A model generated the notes under the pieces. It did no database searches and was not told where the DNA came from. It saw nothing but the letters and a program-made list of their open reading frames with translations. This document shows positions 17,435-25,169 of a stretch of 47,327 nt of DNA, in pieces (the first letter of the stretch is position 1; each line of letters begins with the position of its first letter). The position numbers and the translations under genes are program-made. The stretch comes from a virus. The stretch covers positions 1 to 47,327 of IMG/VR virus record IMGVR_UViG_3300046737_000121; one strand, 5' to 3'.

Positions 17435-17482
17435 AAAAAAAAATGGGCTGGCGTGCGTCACTCACGGCGCACATCCAGCCCA
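17435..17482 (-). terminator. intrinsic terminator touching the terminase small-subunit start
   Basis: On the minus strand CCAGCCCA-type arms pair over 8 bp (17475-17482 with 17444-17451), then 5 bp more after a small internal loop, with a 10-base loop. Nine T residues follow (17443-17435). The shape is that of a strong rho-independent terminator for leftward transcription, but it lies between the late promoter-like box and the first late gene. Confidence 0.85.
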
Positions 17483-17540
17483 GCGTTTTCCGATGCCGCG
17501 GAAACGCGAGCTATCCGATACAGGAGTTGATCGGCTGCTC
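17483..17540 (-). ncRNA. two further tandem hairpins in the late leader
   Basis: Bases 17508-17540 form a hairpin (GAGC and CCGAT arms, 4 + 5 bp, 10-base loop). Bases 17483-17507 form a second one (GCGTTT plus CCG arms, one bulged T, 6-base loop). Together with the terminator hairpin at 17444-17482 they make three stem-loops with no spacer bases between them. Such an RNA could be a put-like antiterminator, a small RNA ending at the terminator, or part of the packaging site. Confidence 0.55.
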
Positions 17541-17547
17541 ACGTCCG

Positions 17548-17591
17548 CAAATCTACATCATTTCAACCTCCCTGTAAATGGTATTTTACCA
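17548..17591 (-). promoter_or_regulatory. candidate late promoter box and overlapping palindrome
   Basis: The minus strand carries TAGATTTGCG (17546-17555), a full match to the Bacteroidota -7 element TAnnTTTG. About 20 bases upstream lies TTTACA rather than the expected TTG. Upstream of that, at 17579-17591, TGGTATTTTACCA is a perfect palindrome that could be an operator. It is the only promoter-like sequence I find between the early genes and the terminase operon. Confidence 0.45.
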
Positions 17592-17592
17592 C

Positions 17593-17782
17593 TTATCGTT
17601 TTTTGCGTGGAATCGTGGGGTCTATCCGGTACACAATGTCCCGGAGATAATCGAACGAATACCCCAGCGGATTCAGGTCCGGGTCGGCTTGAATCTTCGT
17701 GATTGCGCCGGCCTGCCCCAGCTCGGGGGACAGATCCCGGTACGCCATCCGGATTTTCGTGAAGATTGCCAGCCTCGCCCGA

Positions 17783-17811
<29 letters not shown>
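17593..17811 (-). CDS. small protein of unknown function
   Basis: 72 residues, overlapping the end of the HNH gene by 29 bases. It is basic at the N terminus and contains LGYSFDYLRDIVYRIDPTIP near the end. The proximity to HNH and terminase genes suggests a packaging-related or late control role, but no motif is recognised. AAGGAG lies 14 bases before the ATG, rather far. Confidence 0.5.
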
Positions 17812-18445
<634 letters not shown>

Positions 18446-18577
18446 TTAAGCACCGATTTCGTGACCAAAAACGTAGATAAAGAGCGCCCTTTCGAGCGCC
18501 AAGTAGAGCATGTCGCGGGTGTCCCAGGGGTGATTCTGTTCCCGCGGTGGGGCCAGGTCCTCGTCCAGCTCGATCAC
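18446..18577 (-). CDS. tiny protein (43 residues) of unknown function
   Basis: It starts with GTG at 18577, overlapping the previous stop in GTGA, with GGGGAA nine bases upstream. An in-frame ATG at 18772 would give 108 residues, but that extension is the out-of-frame shadow of the zinc-ribbon gene. Acidic N-terminal half, hydrophobic end (LALERALFIYVFGHEI). Confidence 0.45.
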   Translation of the reverse strand: MIELDEDLAPPREQNHPWDTRDMLYLALERALFIYVFGHEIGA

Positions 18578-18834
18578 TTTGGTAGGTTCCCCGCGAATCG
18601 GAGCGCCATGTGTTCGCGGATGTTGAGATACCAGCGTTCCTGATATTTCGGCGGGCTTTGCTCCCGACAGCTGGGGCAGGTGGTCATGCCGTGGTTCATA
18701 TTGAGGCTGTGGCGGGCGTGTGCTGCTGGCCCGTTGGTTAGGCCGTACACGTCCCGACCGCAGGTAGCGCATTTCAACGATTCAATGCGCTGTTCGATCT
18801 GCGATCTTTTGATGATGATGGTTTCCGGGGGCAT
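18574..18834 (-). CDS. small zinc-ribbon protein
   Basis: 86 residues with CATC (22-25) and CPSC (53-56), the two halves of a zinc knuckle pair, and a His-rich segment between. The end (ERWYLNIREHMALRF) is helical. One of four successive small Cys-pair proteins in the early region; such proteins in phages often bind host RNA polymerase or nucleic acid, but that is general knowledge and not shown here. Confidence 0.6.
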   Translation of the reverse strand: MPPETIIIKRSQIEQRIESLKCATCGRDVYGLTNGPAAHARHSLNMNHGMTTCPSCREQSPPKYQERWYLNIREHMALRFAGNLPK

Positions 18835-18837
18835 CGT

Positions 18838-19011
18838 CTATTCCTCTGGTTTGGGGGATGGTCGGATTATTCCAATGATTTTTTTGCAGATTCGGCAGCG
18901 GATAATCCGGATCCCGCGCCGTACCTGGTCACGATACTTACGTCCATCCGGGGGCAGAGGCAGCCCCCGGTCGTGCATTGGCAGCCGACAGAGCGGACAG
19001 CCCCGGTTCAC
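18838..19011 (-). CDS. tiny zinc-ribbon protein (57 residues)
   Basis: It begins with GTG at 19011, overlapping the stop of the gene upstream in GTGA. Cysteine pairs CPLC (5-8) and CRIC (39-42) frame a basic middle (DGRKYRDQVRRGIRII). The stop is a TAG three bases before the next gene. Small size and the GTG start make it easy to miss in automatic annotation. Confidence 0.6.
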   Translation of the reverse strand: MNRGCPLCRLPMHDRGLPLPPDGRKYRDQVRRGIRIIRCRICKKIIGIIRPSPKPEE

Positions 19012-19196
19012 TTCCCGGGCCGCAGGTCCAGCTTCGTCTGGTTGAGCGCCCGGACGTATTCGCGGAGGGATTCTATCCGCAGACCCAGCTCCGTCTTCTC
19101 GTTCTTGAGCTTGAGCGCTGCGTTTTCAACGATTGTTTCTTGGTCCTGTATCCTCTGCTCCATGCGGAGCAGCTCGGTAATGGTTGTGTCGGTCAT
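19008..19196 (-). CDS. small coiled-coil protein
   Basis: 62 residues, nearly all helical with heptad-like spacing (LLRMEQRIQDQETIVENAAL, LKNEKTELGLRIESLREYV). Coupled to the 57-residue zinc protein downstream. Partner unknown. Confidence 0.55.
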   Translation of the reverse strand: MTDTTITELLRMEQRIQDQETIVENAALKLKNEKTELGLRIESLREYVRALNQTKLDLRPGK

Positions 19197-19205
19197 GGGG
19201 GTCCT

Positions 19206-19466
19206 TTACGCTGGTCGAATGAGTTTCAGGCCGCCGTGTGGTTCTTCGGTCCCGTCCACGACTGCGGCGTGATGGTCGCAGAACGAGAAAGCGCTGATGC
19301 TGTACCGGCCGTCCTTCAAGGCCCGGGTGTTCAGGTGGAGTTGTGTGGCCGGTGTTTCGCATGCCTTCCAAGCGCACGTGTCGAGGCCACCGTCCTTCAG
19401 CTTCTCTTGGAGGGCTTTGCGCTGGGCAATTAGCGCGTTCTTCGCGGAGTTATACAGCGTTGGCAT
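19206..19466 (-). CDS. small treble-clef-like zinc protein
   Basis: 86 residues. A helical N terminus (ALIAQRKALQEKLKDGG) leads to C-x4-C (CAWKAC, residues 31-36) and, later, CDHH (63-66), a plausible zinc site of three or four ligands. AAGG lies upstream. Function unknown. Confidence 0.55.
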   Translation of the reverse strand: MPTLYNSAKNALIAQRKALQEKLKDGGLDTCAWKACETPATQLHLNTRALKDGRYSISAFSFCDHHAAVVDGTEEPHGGLKLIRPA

Positions 19467-19514
19467 GGTGGGCTTCCTTCTCTACCTTCTTATGGATGAT
19501 GAGTGATTGCGGGG

Positions 19515-19793
19515 TCAGGATGCGGTAGATGTGGACCTCGCGGCCATCGGACTCTTTTTGCCGTACACTTCGTCTTGAATTCGGCAGATTTCCCGCCGCG
19601 CCCCGGTCCAATACATGTCCATCAGAGCCTTTTGCACATTAATTAGTGGGACCACGTTGCCCTCTTTTACGGCCTTTGTCCTTTGTAGCTTCCGAATCGC
19701 GGCGTTGACCGACACATTTATCCGACCCTCCAGAGCCTCCTGCCATTGAGCATCCTTTTGTCGTTGCGTGAGTGCTATTGATTTCCTCGGCAT
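19515..19793 (-). CDS. small protein of unknown function, possibly continued by a -1 frameshift
   Basis: 92 residues as read: a helical, basic N-terminal half (QRQKDAQWQEALEGRINVSV) and a good coding stretch to YGKKS. From there the frame gives SPMAARSTSTAS, which looks non-coding. The -1 frame continues more convincingly (ESDGREVHIYRILTPQSL, then KKVEKEAHHANAV) to a stop at 19450. The switch would occur at GGC-AAA-AAG, bases 19554-19561. Either programmed slippage, a sequence error, or an overlapping gene explains it. Confidence 0.5.
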   Translation of the reverse strand: MPRKSIALTQRQKDAQWQEALEGRINVSVNAAIRKLQRTKAVKEGNVVPLINVQKALMDMYWTGARREICRIQDEVYGKKSPMAARSTSTAS

Positions 19794-19795
19794 GG

Positions 19796-20086
19796 TCAGC
19801 CTCCCGCCTTCGGGTCCAGCATGTCCAGGTCGCTCTCGTCGTCGGCGTCATCGTCCTCCCAATGACCACCATCGTCCGGCGCGGTCATGTTGGCCGCGGT
19901 TTCCAGAATGTCCCGCCAGCAGGGGTCGCAGTACCGCTTGCCGTCCGTGTCGGTGTGGCCCCGGCCCGGGGGGATCAGGTCCCCGCAATCGGCCCCGGTG
20001 GCGCAGAGGGTGTATCCATCGTCCAGAAGGCGCTGGACGGCGCGGTCGCGTTGCTCGTCGGCTCGGTGTTCTTCATGGGTTGACAT
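19796..20086 (-). CDS. small acidic protein with DksA/TraR-like zinc motif
   Basis: 96 residues. The middle has CATGADCGDLIPPGR (28 on) and YCDPCW (52-57), spaced like the DksA/TraR zinc finger, which binds RNA polymerase or DNA. N-terminal helix, then a C-terminal tail of Asp and Glu (DDDADDESDLDMLD). It is preceded by a TCACTCACT..ACAGGAG leader found at two other early genes. Confidence 0.6.
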   Translation of the reverse strand: MSTHEEHRADEQRDRAVQRLLDDGYTLCATGADCGDLIPPGRGHTDTDGKRYCDPCWRDILETAANMTAPDDGGHWEDDDADDESDLDMLDPKAGG

Positions 20087-20093
20087 GGTGGTT

Positions 20094-20110
20094 CTCCTGT
20101 TAGTGAGTGA
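20094..20110 (-). promoter_or_regulatory. TCACTCACT-ACAGGAG leader, copy 3
   Basis: Directly after the stop of the nuclease-like gene the minus strand reads TCACTCACTAACAGGAG, eight bases before the ATG of the DksA-like gene. The same pattern, with two further CACT-like units, occurs at 24627-24653 and 25170-25194. It contains the ribosome site. Confidence 0.6.
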
Positions 20111-20671
20111 TTATTCGTTAAACGGTTCCGTTTTAAAATTATCATCCAGCGCCTTCTTCAGCGCGGCCAGCATCTCCGCTCGATGCTCCCGCCATTTCAA
20201 TTCTGTGAGCCAATGATGCTTGAAATAGGCCATCATCCCCCGGTCCCCCTTGTCGCGGATTGCCTTCGACCCCGTTTTTTGGGTCCGACCGCCAATCTCA
20301 ATCTCCGGTTCTATCCCTGCGTCATGCACGTATTTGAAGTAGAATACCCGGTGATCATCGTCGGGGAAGGCGAATATGATGTAGGCTGGGAGGCCGGTCT
20401 TATGACACATTTTCCGGATGGGTTGCCATTTGGCGTTTTCAATCATCTTCCGTTGGTGCGTGTCCACCTTGCAGAGGAAATGAGCTTTTACCTCCGCGTA
20501 GGCGTAGGGTTTCGTCAGATCGTCCTTTTTGACCAGGAGGAAGTCTATCGGGGAAAACTTCGTCCCCTGTTTGTCAACGGCTCCCCCTCCCATCACTTCA
20601 CAAAAGAGCATAATTACCTTCAATGCCCGTTTGCGGTCGGCCTCGATTTCGTACACCTGTCTTTTGCTCAT
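20111..20671 (-). CDS. PD-(D/E)XK nuclease candidate
   Basis: 186 residues with GGAGGTG before the ATG. SPIDFLLVKK (Asp about 43) followed by a strand with YAEVKAHF (Glu-x-Lys about 59-61) has the D...ExK spacing of the PD-(D/E)XK nuclease fold. A helix with DTHQRKMIENAKW follows, as in VRR-NUC or resolvase-like members. The C-terminal half is basic and helical. It could resolve recombination intermediates or cut host DNA. It lies two genes after a DNA methyltransferase, so a restriction partner is conceivable but unproven. Confidence 0.5.
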   Translation of the reverse strand: MSKRQVYEIEADRKRALKVIMLFCEVMGGGAVDKQGTKFSPIDFLLVKKDDLTKPYAYAEVKAHFLCKVDTHQRKMIENAKWQPIRKMCHKTGLPAYIIFAFPDDDHRVFYFKYVHDAGIEPEIEIGGRTQKTGSKAIRDKGDRGMMAYFKHHWLTELKWREHRAEMLAALKKALDDNFKTEPFNE

Positions 20672-20696
20672 GCGCCACCTCCAATCAGGGCGGTGG

Positions 20697-20921
20697 TCAT
20701 GCTCGCTTCCTCCCCGCCTCGATCAGATTGGCGTTCCATCGCGGATCGTGCCGCTTCCGGGCTTCAATGAGTACCTCGCCTTCCGTGTCAGCGAAGGACA
20801 CTTTTGGGGCCTCGTTCTTCATCCTCCGGGCGAATCGCAGGAGTAGGAGTATATCGTCCTTGTCCTCTGGGATGAGCTGGATGTTGAATTGATCTGGTCC
20901 TTCAACCATCTGGACTTTCAT
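20697..20921 (-). CDS. small protein of unknown function
   Basis: 74 residues from the ATG at 20921, overlapping the methyltransferase stop in ATGA; the frame is open further to 20966. It reads as a small alpha-beta domain (FNIQLIPEDKDDILLLLRFA, EAPKVSFADTEGEVLIEAR). It is widespread in look, not in known function; no call. Confidence 0.55.
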   Translation of the reverse strand: MKVQMVEGPDQFNIQLIPEDKDDILLLLRFARRMKNEAPKVSFADTEGEVLIEARKRHDPRWNANLIEAGRKRA

Positions 20922-21865
20922 CGTAATCCCCGCTCCTTGATTTGTTGTAATATCACTTCGGCGCATTGCGGGACGATGGCGTTGCCGAGTCCTTTAAGGC
21001 GGTCCACCCGAGAGGGTATCCCATCAGCCACTCGACCCACGTTGGGTTCAACTGCCCACCAATCCCCTGCCGGTGCATCTCTCCTGGTAATGTGTGGCGT
21101 TTGATCTGTGACACTCCGTTCGCCCCCTGTTTCGCGTCCGTGGCCGCGGGGGTCGGGAAAGGTGTCGGCGTTGGAAATTTCGCTACCCTCGTTGCCAGAT
21201 CGTCCCCGCCGCTTCCCTCCCGATCCGCCCTTGCGAAGTCCGGACCCGAGGCCGTTCCTTTGGGTGTCGGCCACGTTTCCCTCTGCACCTGTTCGGCCAG
21301 GCTCCCCGTGCAATGCTCTCCCCGGTCGCCATTTCGCTTCACGAAGTTTCCCGGCTTCTCCACCGGCATCACCGATCTGGGGGTATGCCACAATCCAGAC
21401 TCTATCCCTCCGGTGGGGAGCCCCGACGGACGAAGCTGAAATAATCGTCCACTCCGCATCATACCCGATCTTGTAAAGGTCAGACAGGATTCTGTTGAAG
21501 AATCGCCCTCCGTCAGAAGTAAACAGCCCTGGGACGTTCTCAAAGAGTGCGAGGCGGGGTCGTACTCTGCTAACGGCCCGGACACACTCACCCCATAAAT
21601 CCCTTTCATCCGCTGAACCTTTCCGCTTCCCGGCGTGGCTGTGCGGTTGGCAGGGGAAGCCGCCGGTGATGAGGTCGGCTTGGCCTTCTTCCCACTCGAT
21701 TTTCGTGATGTCACCGAGGCACCTTGAATTAAAATGTTGATGATAGACCTTGCAAGCATACGGCTCTACCTCACTATGTCCCACGTTCTCATATTCATCA
21801 CCCCACACCCATTCAGCGGCCAGAGCGAACCCGCCAATGCCGCTGAATAGGTCGAGGTGTTTCAT
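20918..21865 (-). CDS. DNA (cytosine-5) methyltransferase
   Basis: 315 residues from the ATG at 21865, chosen because motif I starts at residue 4; upstream residues to 22003 are unlike the family. Motif I DLFSGIGGF (5-13) binds S-adenosylmethionine. GGFPCQP (68-74) holds the catalytic Cys72. ENV (109-111) and HRRDRVW (151-157) complete the core, and GLGNAIVP (about 292-299) is motif X. The variable target-recognition region lies at about 165-275. No restriction enzyme is evident beside it, so the usual role would be self-protection against host restriction. Confidence 0.9.
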   Translation of the reverse strand: MKHLDLFSGIGGFALAAEWVWGDEYENVGHSEVEPYACKVYHQHFNSRCLGDITKIEWEEGQADLITGGFPCQPHSHAGKRKGSADERDLWGECVRAVSRVRPRLALFENVPGLFTSDGGRFFNRILSDLYKIGYDAEWTIISASSVGAPHRRDRVWIVAYPQIGDAGGEAGKLREAKWRPGRALHGEPGRTGAEGNVADTQRNGLGSGLRKGGSGGKRRGRSGNEGSEISNADTFPDPRGHGRETGGERSVTDQTPHITRRDAPAGDWWAVEPNVGRVADGIPSRVDRLKGLGNAIVPQCAEVILQQIKERGLR

Positions 21866-21900
21866 ACGTGCAGGGGGTTGGAGCGCGTCACCGGTGAGAA

Positions 21901-22143
21901 TCACTTGACCACCGTACCGCGGACAACCGGGATTGGCGGTTTTTCCGGTATCTCGATGGTCGCCGTGATGATCGCCCGACCATGTATCGCCGCACCGTCC
22001 CACACCATCGCCTCGGCCAGCAACATCAGCGCCTCGTCGGTCATATCCCCTTCCTCCACCGTATCCGATATGAATATGGTGTCTTTGGCGTCGCCATCTG
22101 GCTCACCGACGTAAATGACGGCGATTCGGATGTTCTTCATCAT
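21901..22143 (-). CDS. small protein of unknown function
   Basis: 80 residues, overlapping the preceding stop in ATGA. Beta-rich with an acidic helix (MTDEALMLLAEAMVWDG) and a proline-rich end (IEIPEKPPIPVVRG). No family recognised. Confidence 0.5.
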   Translation of the reverse strand: MMKNIRIAVIYVGEPDGDAKDTIFISDTVEEGDMTDEALMLLAEAMVWDGAAIHGRAIITATIEIPEKPPIPVVRGTVVK

Positions 22144-22922
22144 TTCCGGCCTCCCTTCTTTGCGGCCTTCCGCTTGGGCCGCGTGACCGACAGCATCAAT
22201 TCCCCGTACTCGATCAATCGCCTTTGCTGGGCAGCAATTACCTCGATAGCAGCGTTCAGGCGTTCCTCCAGCTTGGTCAGCCGGCTGGTGAGGGGTGCGA
22301 TATACGCCTTGATTTCTTGCCCCTCGTTTTGGAGAGAAGATATGTCCTCACGGTGACACTCAATGCTCTCCCGGTGCGATTCCTTCCAACCTTCGAGCTT
22401 CTTGACGCGCTCGGCCAGCACTCCCACGTGGGCCACCGTGGCCAGCGTAGTGATTTCATCCCGAAGCCCGGTCACGGCGCGGTTCAGGTTGTCGTAGAGC
22501 TTGTCGGGGCTGGCCTTCTCCACCACCTTCACGCGGTCGATCAGCGCGGTCACCAGGTCGTTGATGTTGCCCACGTGGTCGATGAGCGTGGATTCGCGGC
22601 GGTCCATCTCTACTATCGCCCGCTGGGCCGATTTCAGACGGTCCTCGAGGGATACGATTTGCACCTTCAGCCCACCGTTCACCTTCTCGACCGTTTCGAT
22701 GGTGTCGCGGTGGATGTTGAGGCGCTGGTGGGTGATGGCGTTTCCCTGCGTCAGCCATTCCTGGAGGTACATGAGGATGTTGTGCAGGTTGGGGGGACGT
22801 GGGGCAGGTTCGGACTCGGCTTCCGGGGTGTTGCCTCGGTGAATGAAAACTCCTGTGCGGAGGAATTCGGCGTAGCGTGGATTGTCGGTGTCGTCGATGG
22901 TTTTGGGGGATGGTGTTGCCAT
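22140..22922 (-). CDS. long coiled-coil protein of unknown function
   Basis: 260 residues. After a proline-rich N terminus (about 1-45), residues 50-245 are almost continuous helix with heptads (VNGGLKVQIVSLEDRLKSAQ, LAERVKKLEGWKESHRESI, LTSRLTKLEERLNAAIEVIA). The basic end is PKRKAAKKGGRK. GGAGA lies before the ATG. It might be a structural filament or an early scaffold; neighbours give no clue. Confidence 0.55.
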   Translation of the reverse strand: MATPSPKTIDDTDNPRYAEFLRTGVFIHRGNTPEAESEPAPRPPNLHNILMYLQEWLTQGNAITHQRLNIHRDTIETVEKVNGGLKVQIVSLEDRLKSAQRAIVEMDRRESTLIDHVGNINDLVTALIDRVKVVEKASPDKLYDNLNRAVTGLRDEITTLATVAHVGVLAERVKKLEGWKESHRESIECHREDISSLQNEGQEIKAYIAPLTSRLTKLEERLNAAIEVIAAQQRRLIEYGELMLSVTRPKRKAAKKGGRK

Positions 22923-22935
22923 GACTCGGTTCTCC

Positions 22936-23076
22936 TTATGGTTGGATAGCGTGATAACAGTAGTCGATGTACCAGCATAAAGCGATGAAGCCCAGAGCGC
23001 ATATCACGCCCCAAGCCCACTTGCGAGTAATCGAACGGCGCTCTGACGGCAAGCGCACCGGCTTGAACGCAATCAT
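22936..23076 (-). CDS. tiny single-pass membrane protein (46 residues)
   Basis: ATG at 23076 with GGAGG eight bases upstream, stop at 22936. Basic N-terminal part (SERRSITRKW), then one membrane segment about residues 21-38 (AWGVICALGFIALCWYI). Inside-positive topology suggests the short C terminus faces out. Missed by simple ORF length cutoffs; role unknown. Confidence 0.6.
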   Translation of the reverse strand: MIAFKPVRLPSERRSITRKWAWGVICALGFIALCWYIDYCYHAIQP

Positions 23077-23189
23077 TGAAATTTCCTCCGATTAAAAGCA
23101 CATGGGGCCGGTCGGCGCTGGGTGTAGTCGGACACGGTACGCTGTGTGCGCCCGAACGCCCCCGGACCCCATTGTGCGGTTCGTTGCAT
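23073..23189 (-). CDS. possible tiny Arg-rich protein (38 residues)
   Basis: An ATG at 23189 opens 38 codons whose TGA overlaps the ATG of the next gene, which is the coupling seen all over this genome. The peptide is basic (TQRTVSDYTQRRP). No ribosome site is visible, so it is weakly supported. Confidence 0.3.
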   Translation of the reverse strand: MQRTAQWGPGAFGRTQRTVSDYTQRRPAPCAFNRRKFQ

Positions 23190-23195
23190 CGTGAA

Positions 23196-24617
23196 TTACG
23201 CTGTCACCGCATCCTTCTCGGCCTTCGCCGCGGCCAGCGCCGCCTCCCGGTCCATGATCGCCCCGGTCAGGTCGGTGTTGTCGGCCTCGGTCAGAATGCC
23301 GTCCTTATAGAGCTGGGCCACCTGCGCCCCCCGCTCCTTCAGGGCCTTGATCGTTTTCGCGGCCTTGATCTTCTGGCGGATGGTGAGCGTCAGCGCCGCG
23401 GTCCCGCTGGGCTGGGCTTCGGTCGCGGGGGCCGCGGGGGCCGTCACCGGCTTGCCGTTGTCCCCGAACAGCGCGTTCGGCTTCCCCTCCGGGGCATCTA
23501 CCGGTGCTTCCGGTGTCGGCGGTTCCAACTCCTGCCGCATGGCCGACAGCGCGGCCTTCAGGACCTCGCTCCGGGAGCTTTCCACCTGCGTCCAGCTCCG
23601 CGTGTTGAGGTACTTGAAAATCAGGTCGGCCTTCTTCTTCATGGAATCCGCGTCCTTGCCGGGGTAATGGGCCACCAGCAGACCCTGAATTTCCTCGGAA
23701 AAGATCGTCCTGGCGCGGCGCTCCCTCGCCCACTCCCCATCCCCATCGTCGTTCAGGTTCAGGTCGGTGGAGGTTTCGGTGGCGATTGTCGTGTGCGCCT
23801 TCGGGTTCAGCAGCTTCACGTGGGGCAGGAAATACTCGAACCCCGGATTGACCGCCGATGTGCCGTCGAGGCCCGACAGCTCACCGAACCGGTCCCCGAT
23901 GCAGGTTATCCGGCGCGTCACCCGGAGGCCCTGCGCCGTGTTCACCTGCTCCTGCTCCATCATAAACAGCACCGAAGGCTCGTACCCGAACTGCCCCTCG
24001 GTTTTCATCTTGATACCGGTCTTGACGTTCTCCATCTTGCCGGTTTCCTCGTTCTGCTCCCGCTCCCAGATGTCCCCGGCGCGGCCGCAGATGATGATGT
24101 GGAGCGGGCTGTTCAGGTAGAAGTTGGTCCACGGCTCCCATTCCCGTTTGATCGGCCCCCAATCGTTCAGCTCCAACTTCGAGCGCGGGGGCTGGTTCTT
24201 CTGCGCCCGGAGTTTGTTGATGGATTTCAGGTAGGAATCCAACAACTCGGCCCACGGATGGGTGATGGAGTCCACGATGAGGATTTGAATACCCTCGCGG
24301 ACGCATTCGTGGCCGACCACGATCAGGTCGGAGAGTGAGCGGGACTTGATGCCCACCATGTCGAGGCCGGTGGCCTTCTTCACCAGCGGTCCCACGTACT
24401 CGCTCCCGCCTTCGGTGTCGAAGAAGGCAATGGGCGATTTGAGGCCGAAGTGCTTCCAGAGGCCGTTGGCCAGCAGGGTGGCCGTGTACGTCTTGCCGGA
24501 CTTCTGCCAGCCGAGGAACCCCGCTTTGAGGTATCCCTGACCGCCGCCCAGCACCTTGAGCAAGGAACGGGGTGCGGTACTCTGCTCCCCCTGTCCGGCT
24601 CGCTGTGTGTTCGTCAT
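23196..24617 (-). CDS. Sak4-like AAA/RecA-type ATPase (phage recombination)
   Basis: 473 residues from the ATG at 24617; the frame runs further upstream but crosses the preceding gene. Walker A is GWQKSGKT (36-43), and Walker B is the strand QILIVDS ending at Asp116. A later strand HIIICGRAGDIWE matches AAA_24 phage nucleotide-binding proteins. These proteins are RecA-like and help single-strand annealing recombination. The segment from about 340 is longer than in typical Sak4 (250-350 residues) and is disordered, rich in Pro and Ala. AGGAG lies ten bases before the start, in a TCACT leader. Confidence 0.75.
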   Translation of the reverse strand: MTNTQRAGQGEQSTAPRSLLKVLGGGQGYLKAGFLGWQKSGKTYTATLLANGLWKHFGLKSPIAFFDTEGGSEYVGPLVKKATGLDMVGIKSRSLSDLIVVGHECVREGIQILIVDSITHPWAELLDSYLKSINKLRAQKNQPPRSKLELNDWGPIKREWEPWTNFYLNSPLHIIICGRAGDIWEREQNEETGKMENVKTGIKMKTEGQFGYEPSVLFMMEQEQVNTAQGLRVTRRITCIGDRFGELSGLDGTSAVNPGFEYFLPHVKLLNPKAHTTIATETSTDLNLNDDGDGEWARERRARTIFSEEIQGLLVAHYPGKDADSMKKKADLIFKYLNTRSWTQVESSRSEVLKAALSAMRQELEPPTPEAPVDAPEGKPNALFGDNGKPVTAPAAPATEAQPSGTAALTLTIRQKIKAAKTIKALKERGAQVAQLYKDGILTEADNTDLTGAIMDREAALAAAKAEKDAVTA

Positions 24618-24626
24618 AACGTGTTT

Positions 24627-24653
24627 CTCCTGTGTTGTTGAGTGAGTGAGTGA
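24627..24653 (-). promoter_or_regulatory. TCACTCACT-ACAGGAG leader, copy 2
   Basis: After the stop of the 168-residue gene, minus-strand TCACTCACTCACTCAAC leads within a few bases to CACAGGAG, ten bases before the ATPase ATG. Same design as the copies at 25170-25194 and 20094-20110. Confidence 0.6.
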
Positions 24654-24655
24654 TA

Positions 24656-25162
24656 TTACGGTTTGAGTCCTATCTGCGGATGAATCTGCACCACGTCCGG
24701 ATACTTCTTCGTGATGTAGTCGATTGCCTCCTTCTCCCCCTTGAACCCCTTGATCGTGTACCACCGCAGTTTTGTTTCCACGGTGTACTCGTCCTTCGGA
24801 TTGTACTTCGGATTCGGGCGGGCGTAGATGGTCGCGGTCTTGGCGGCCCGCTTCATCCACTTCTGATGCTCGAAGGCTTGGACCAGATCGTCCACGTACA
24901 CGTCGAGGTCGAGGTCGAGGTGCTTGCCGTCTACTCCCGGCTGTGCGAGGACGAGCTTCTTGAACTCCGCTTCGGCGGCCTTGTCGAACCACGTGAAGGT
25001 GAACCCGCCGCCCCATCCATCATCGTCCACGTGGGCAACCTTCTTCCCGCCGAGCGAGAGGGTGGCGTTGAATCCCTGTCCATCGTGACCCCGGACAGCT
25101 TTGCATGCGGTGATCGTGAAGACGGAAGCGGCAACTCCCGTTTCTTGGGTGAGTGTTTCCAT
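24656..25162 (-). CDS. conserved phage protein of unknown function
   Basis: 168 residues from the ATG at 25162. The order, beta hairpin with GHDGQGFNATLSLGGKKVA, then a Gly/Trp loop DGWGGGFTFTWFDK, then a Lys-rich helix-strand tail, is one I have seen in many phage early proteins, often near recombination genes; none has a known function. First gene after the early promoter and terminator, coupled to the ATPase gene through a TCACT leader. Confidence 0.65.
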   Translation of the reverse strand: METLTQETGVAASVFTITACKAVRGHDGQGFNATLSLGGKKVAHVDDDGWGGGFTFTWFDKAAEAEFKKLVLAQPGVDGKHLDLDLDVYVDDLVQAFEHQKWMKRAAKTATIYARPNPKYNPKDEYTVETKLRWYTIKGFKGEKEAIDYITKKYPDVVQIHPQIGLKP

Positions 25163-25169
25163 GATGAGG

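Noticed and set aside
18878-18884. Seven-T run as a plus-strand terminator or slippery site
   Set aside because: It encodes a normal Lys-Lys in the 57-residue zinc protein, has no hairpin before it, and the frame continues well on both sides.
22751-23101. Minus-strand ORF of 116 codons
   Set aside because: The 46-residue membrane protein with a GGAGG site occupies the same bases in a better frame, and the rest is a shadow of the coiled-coil gene.
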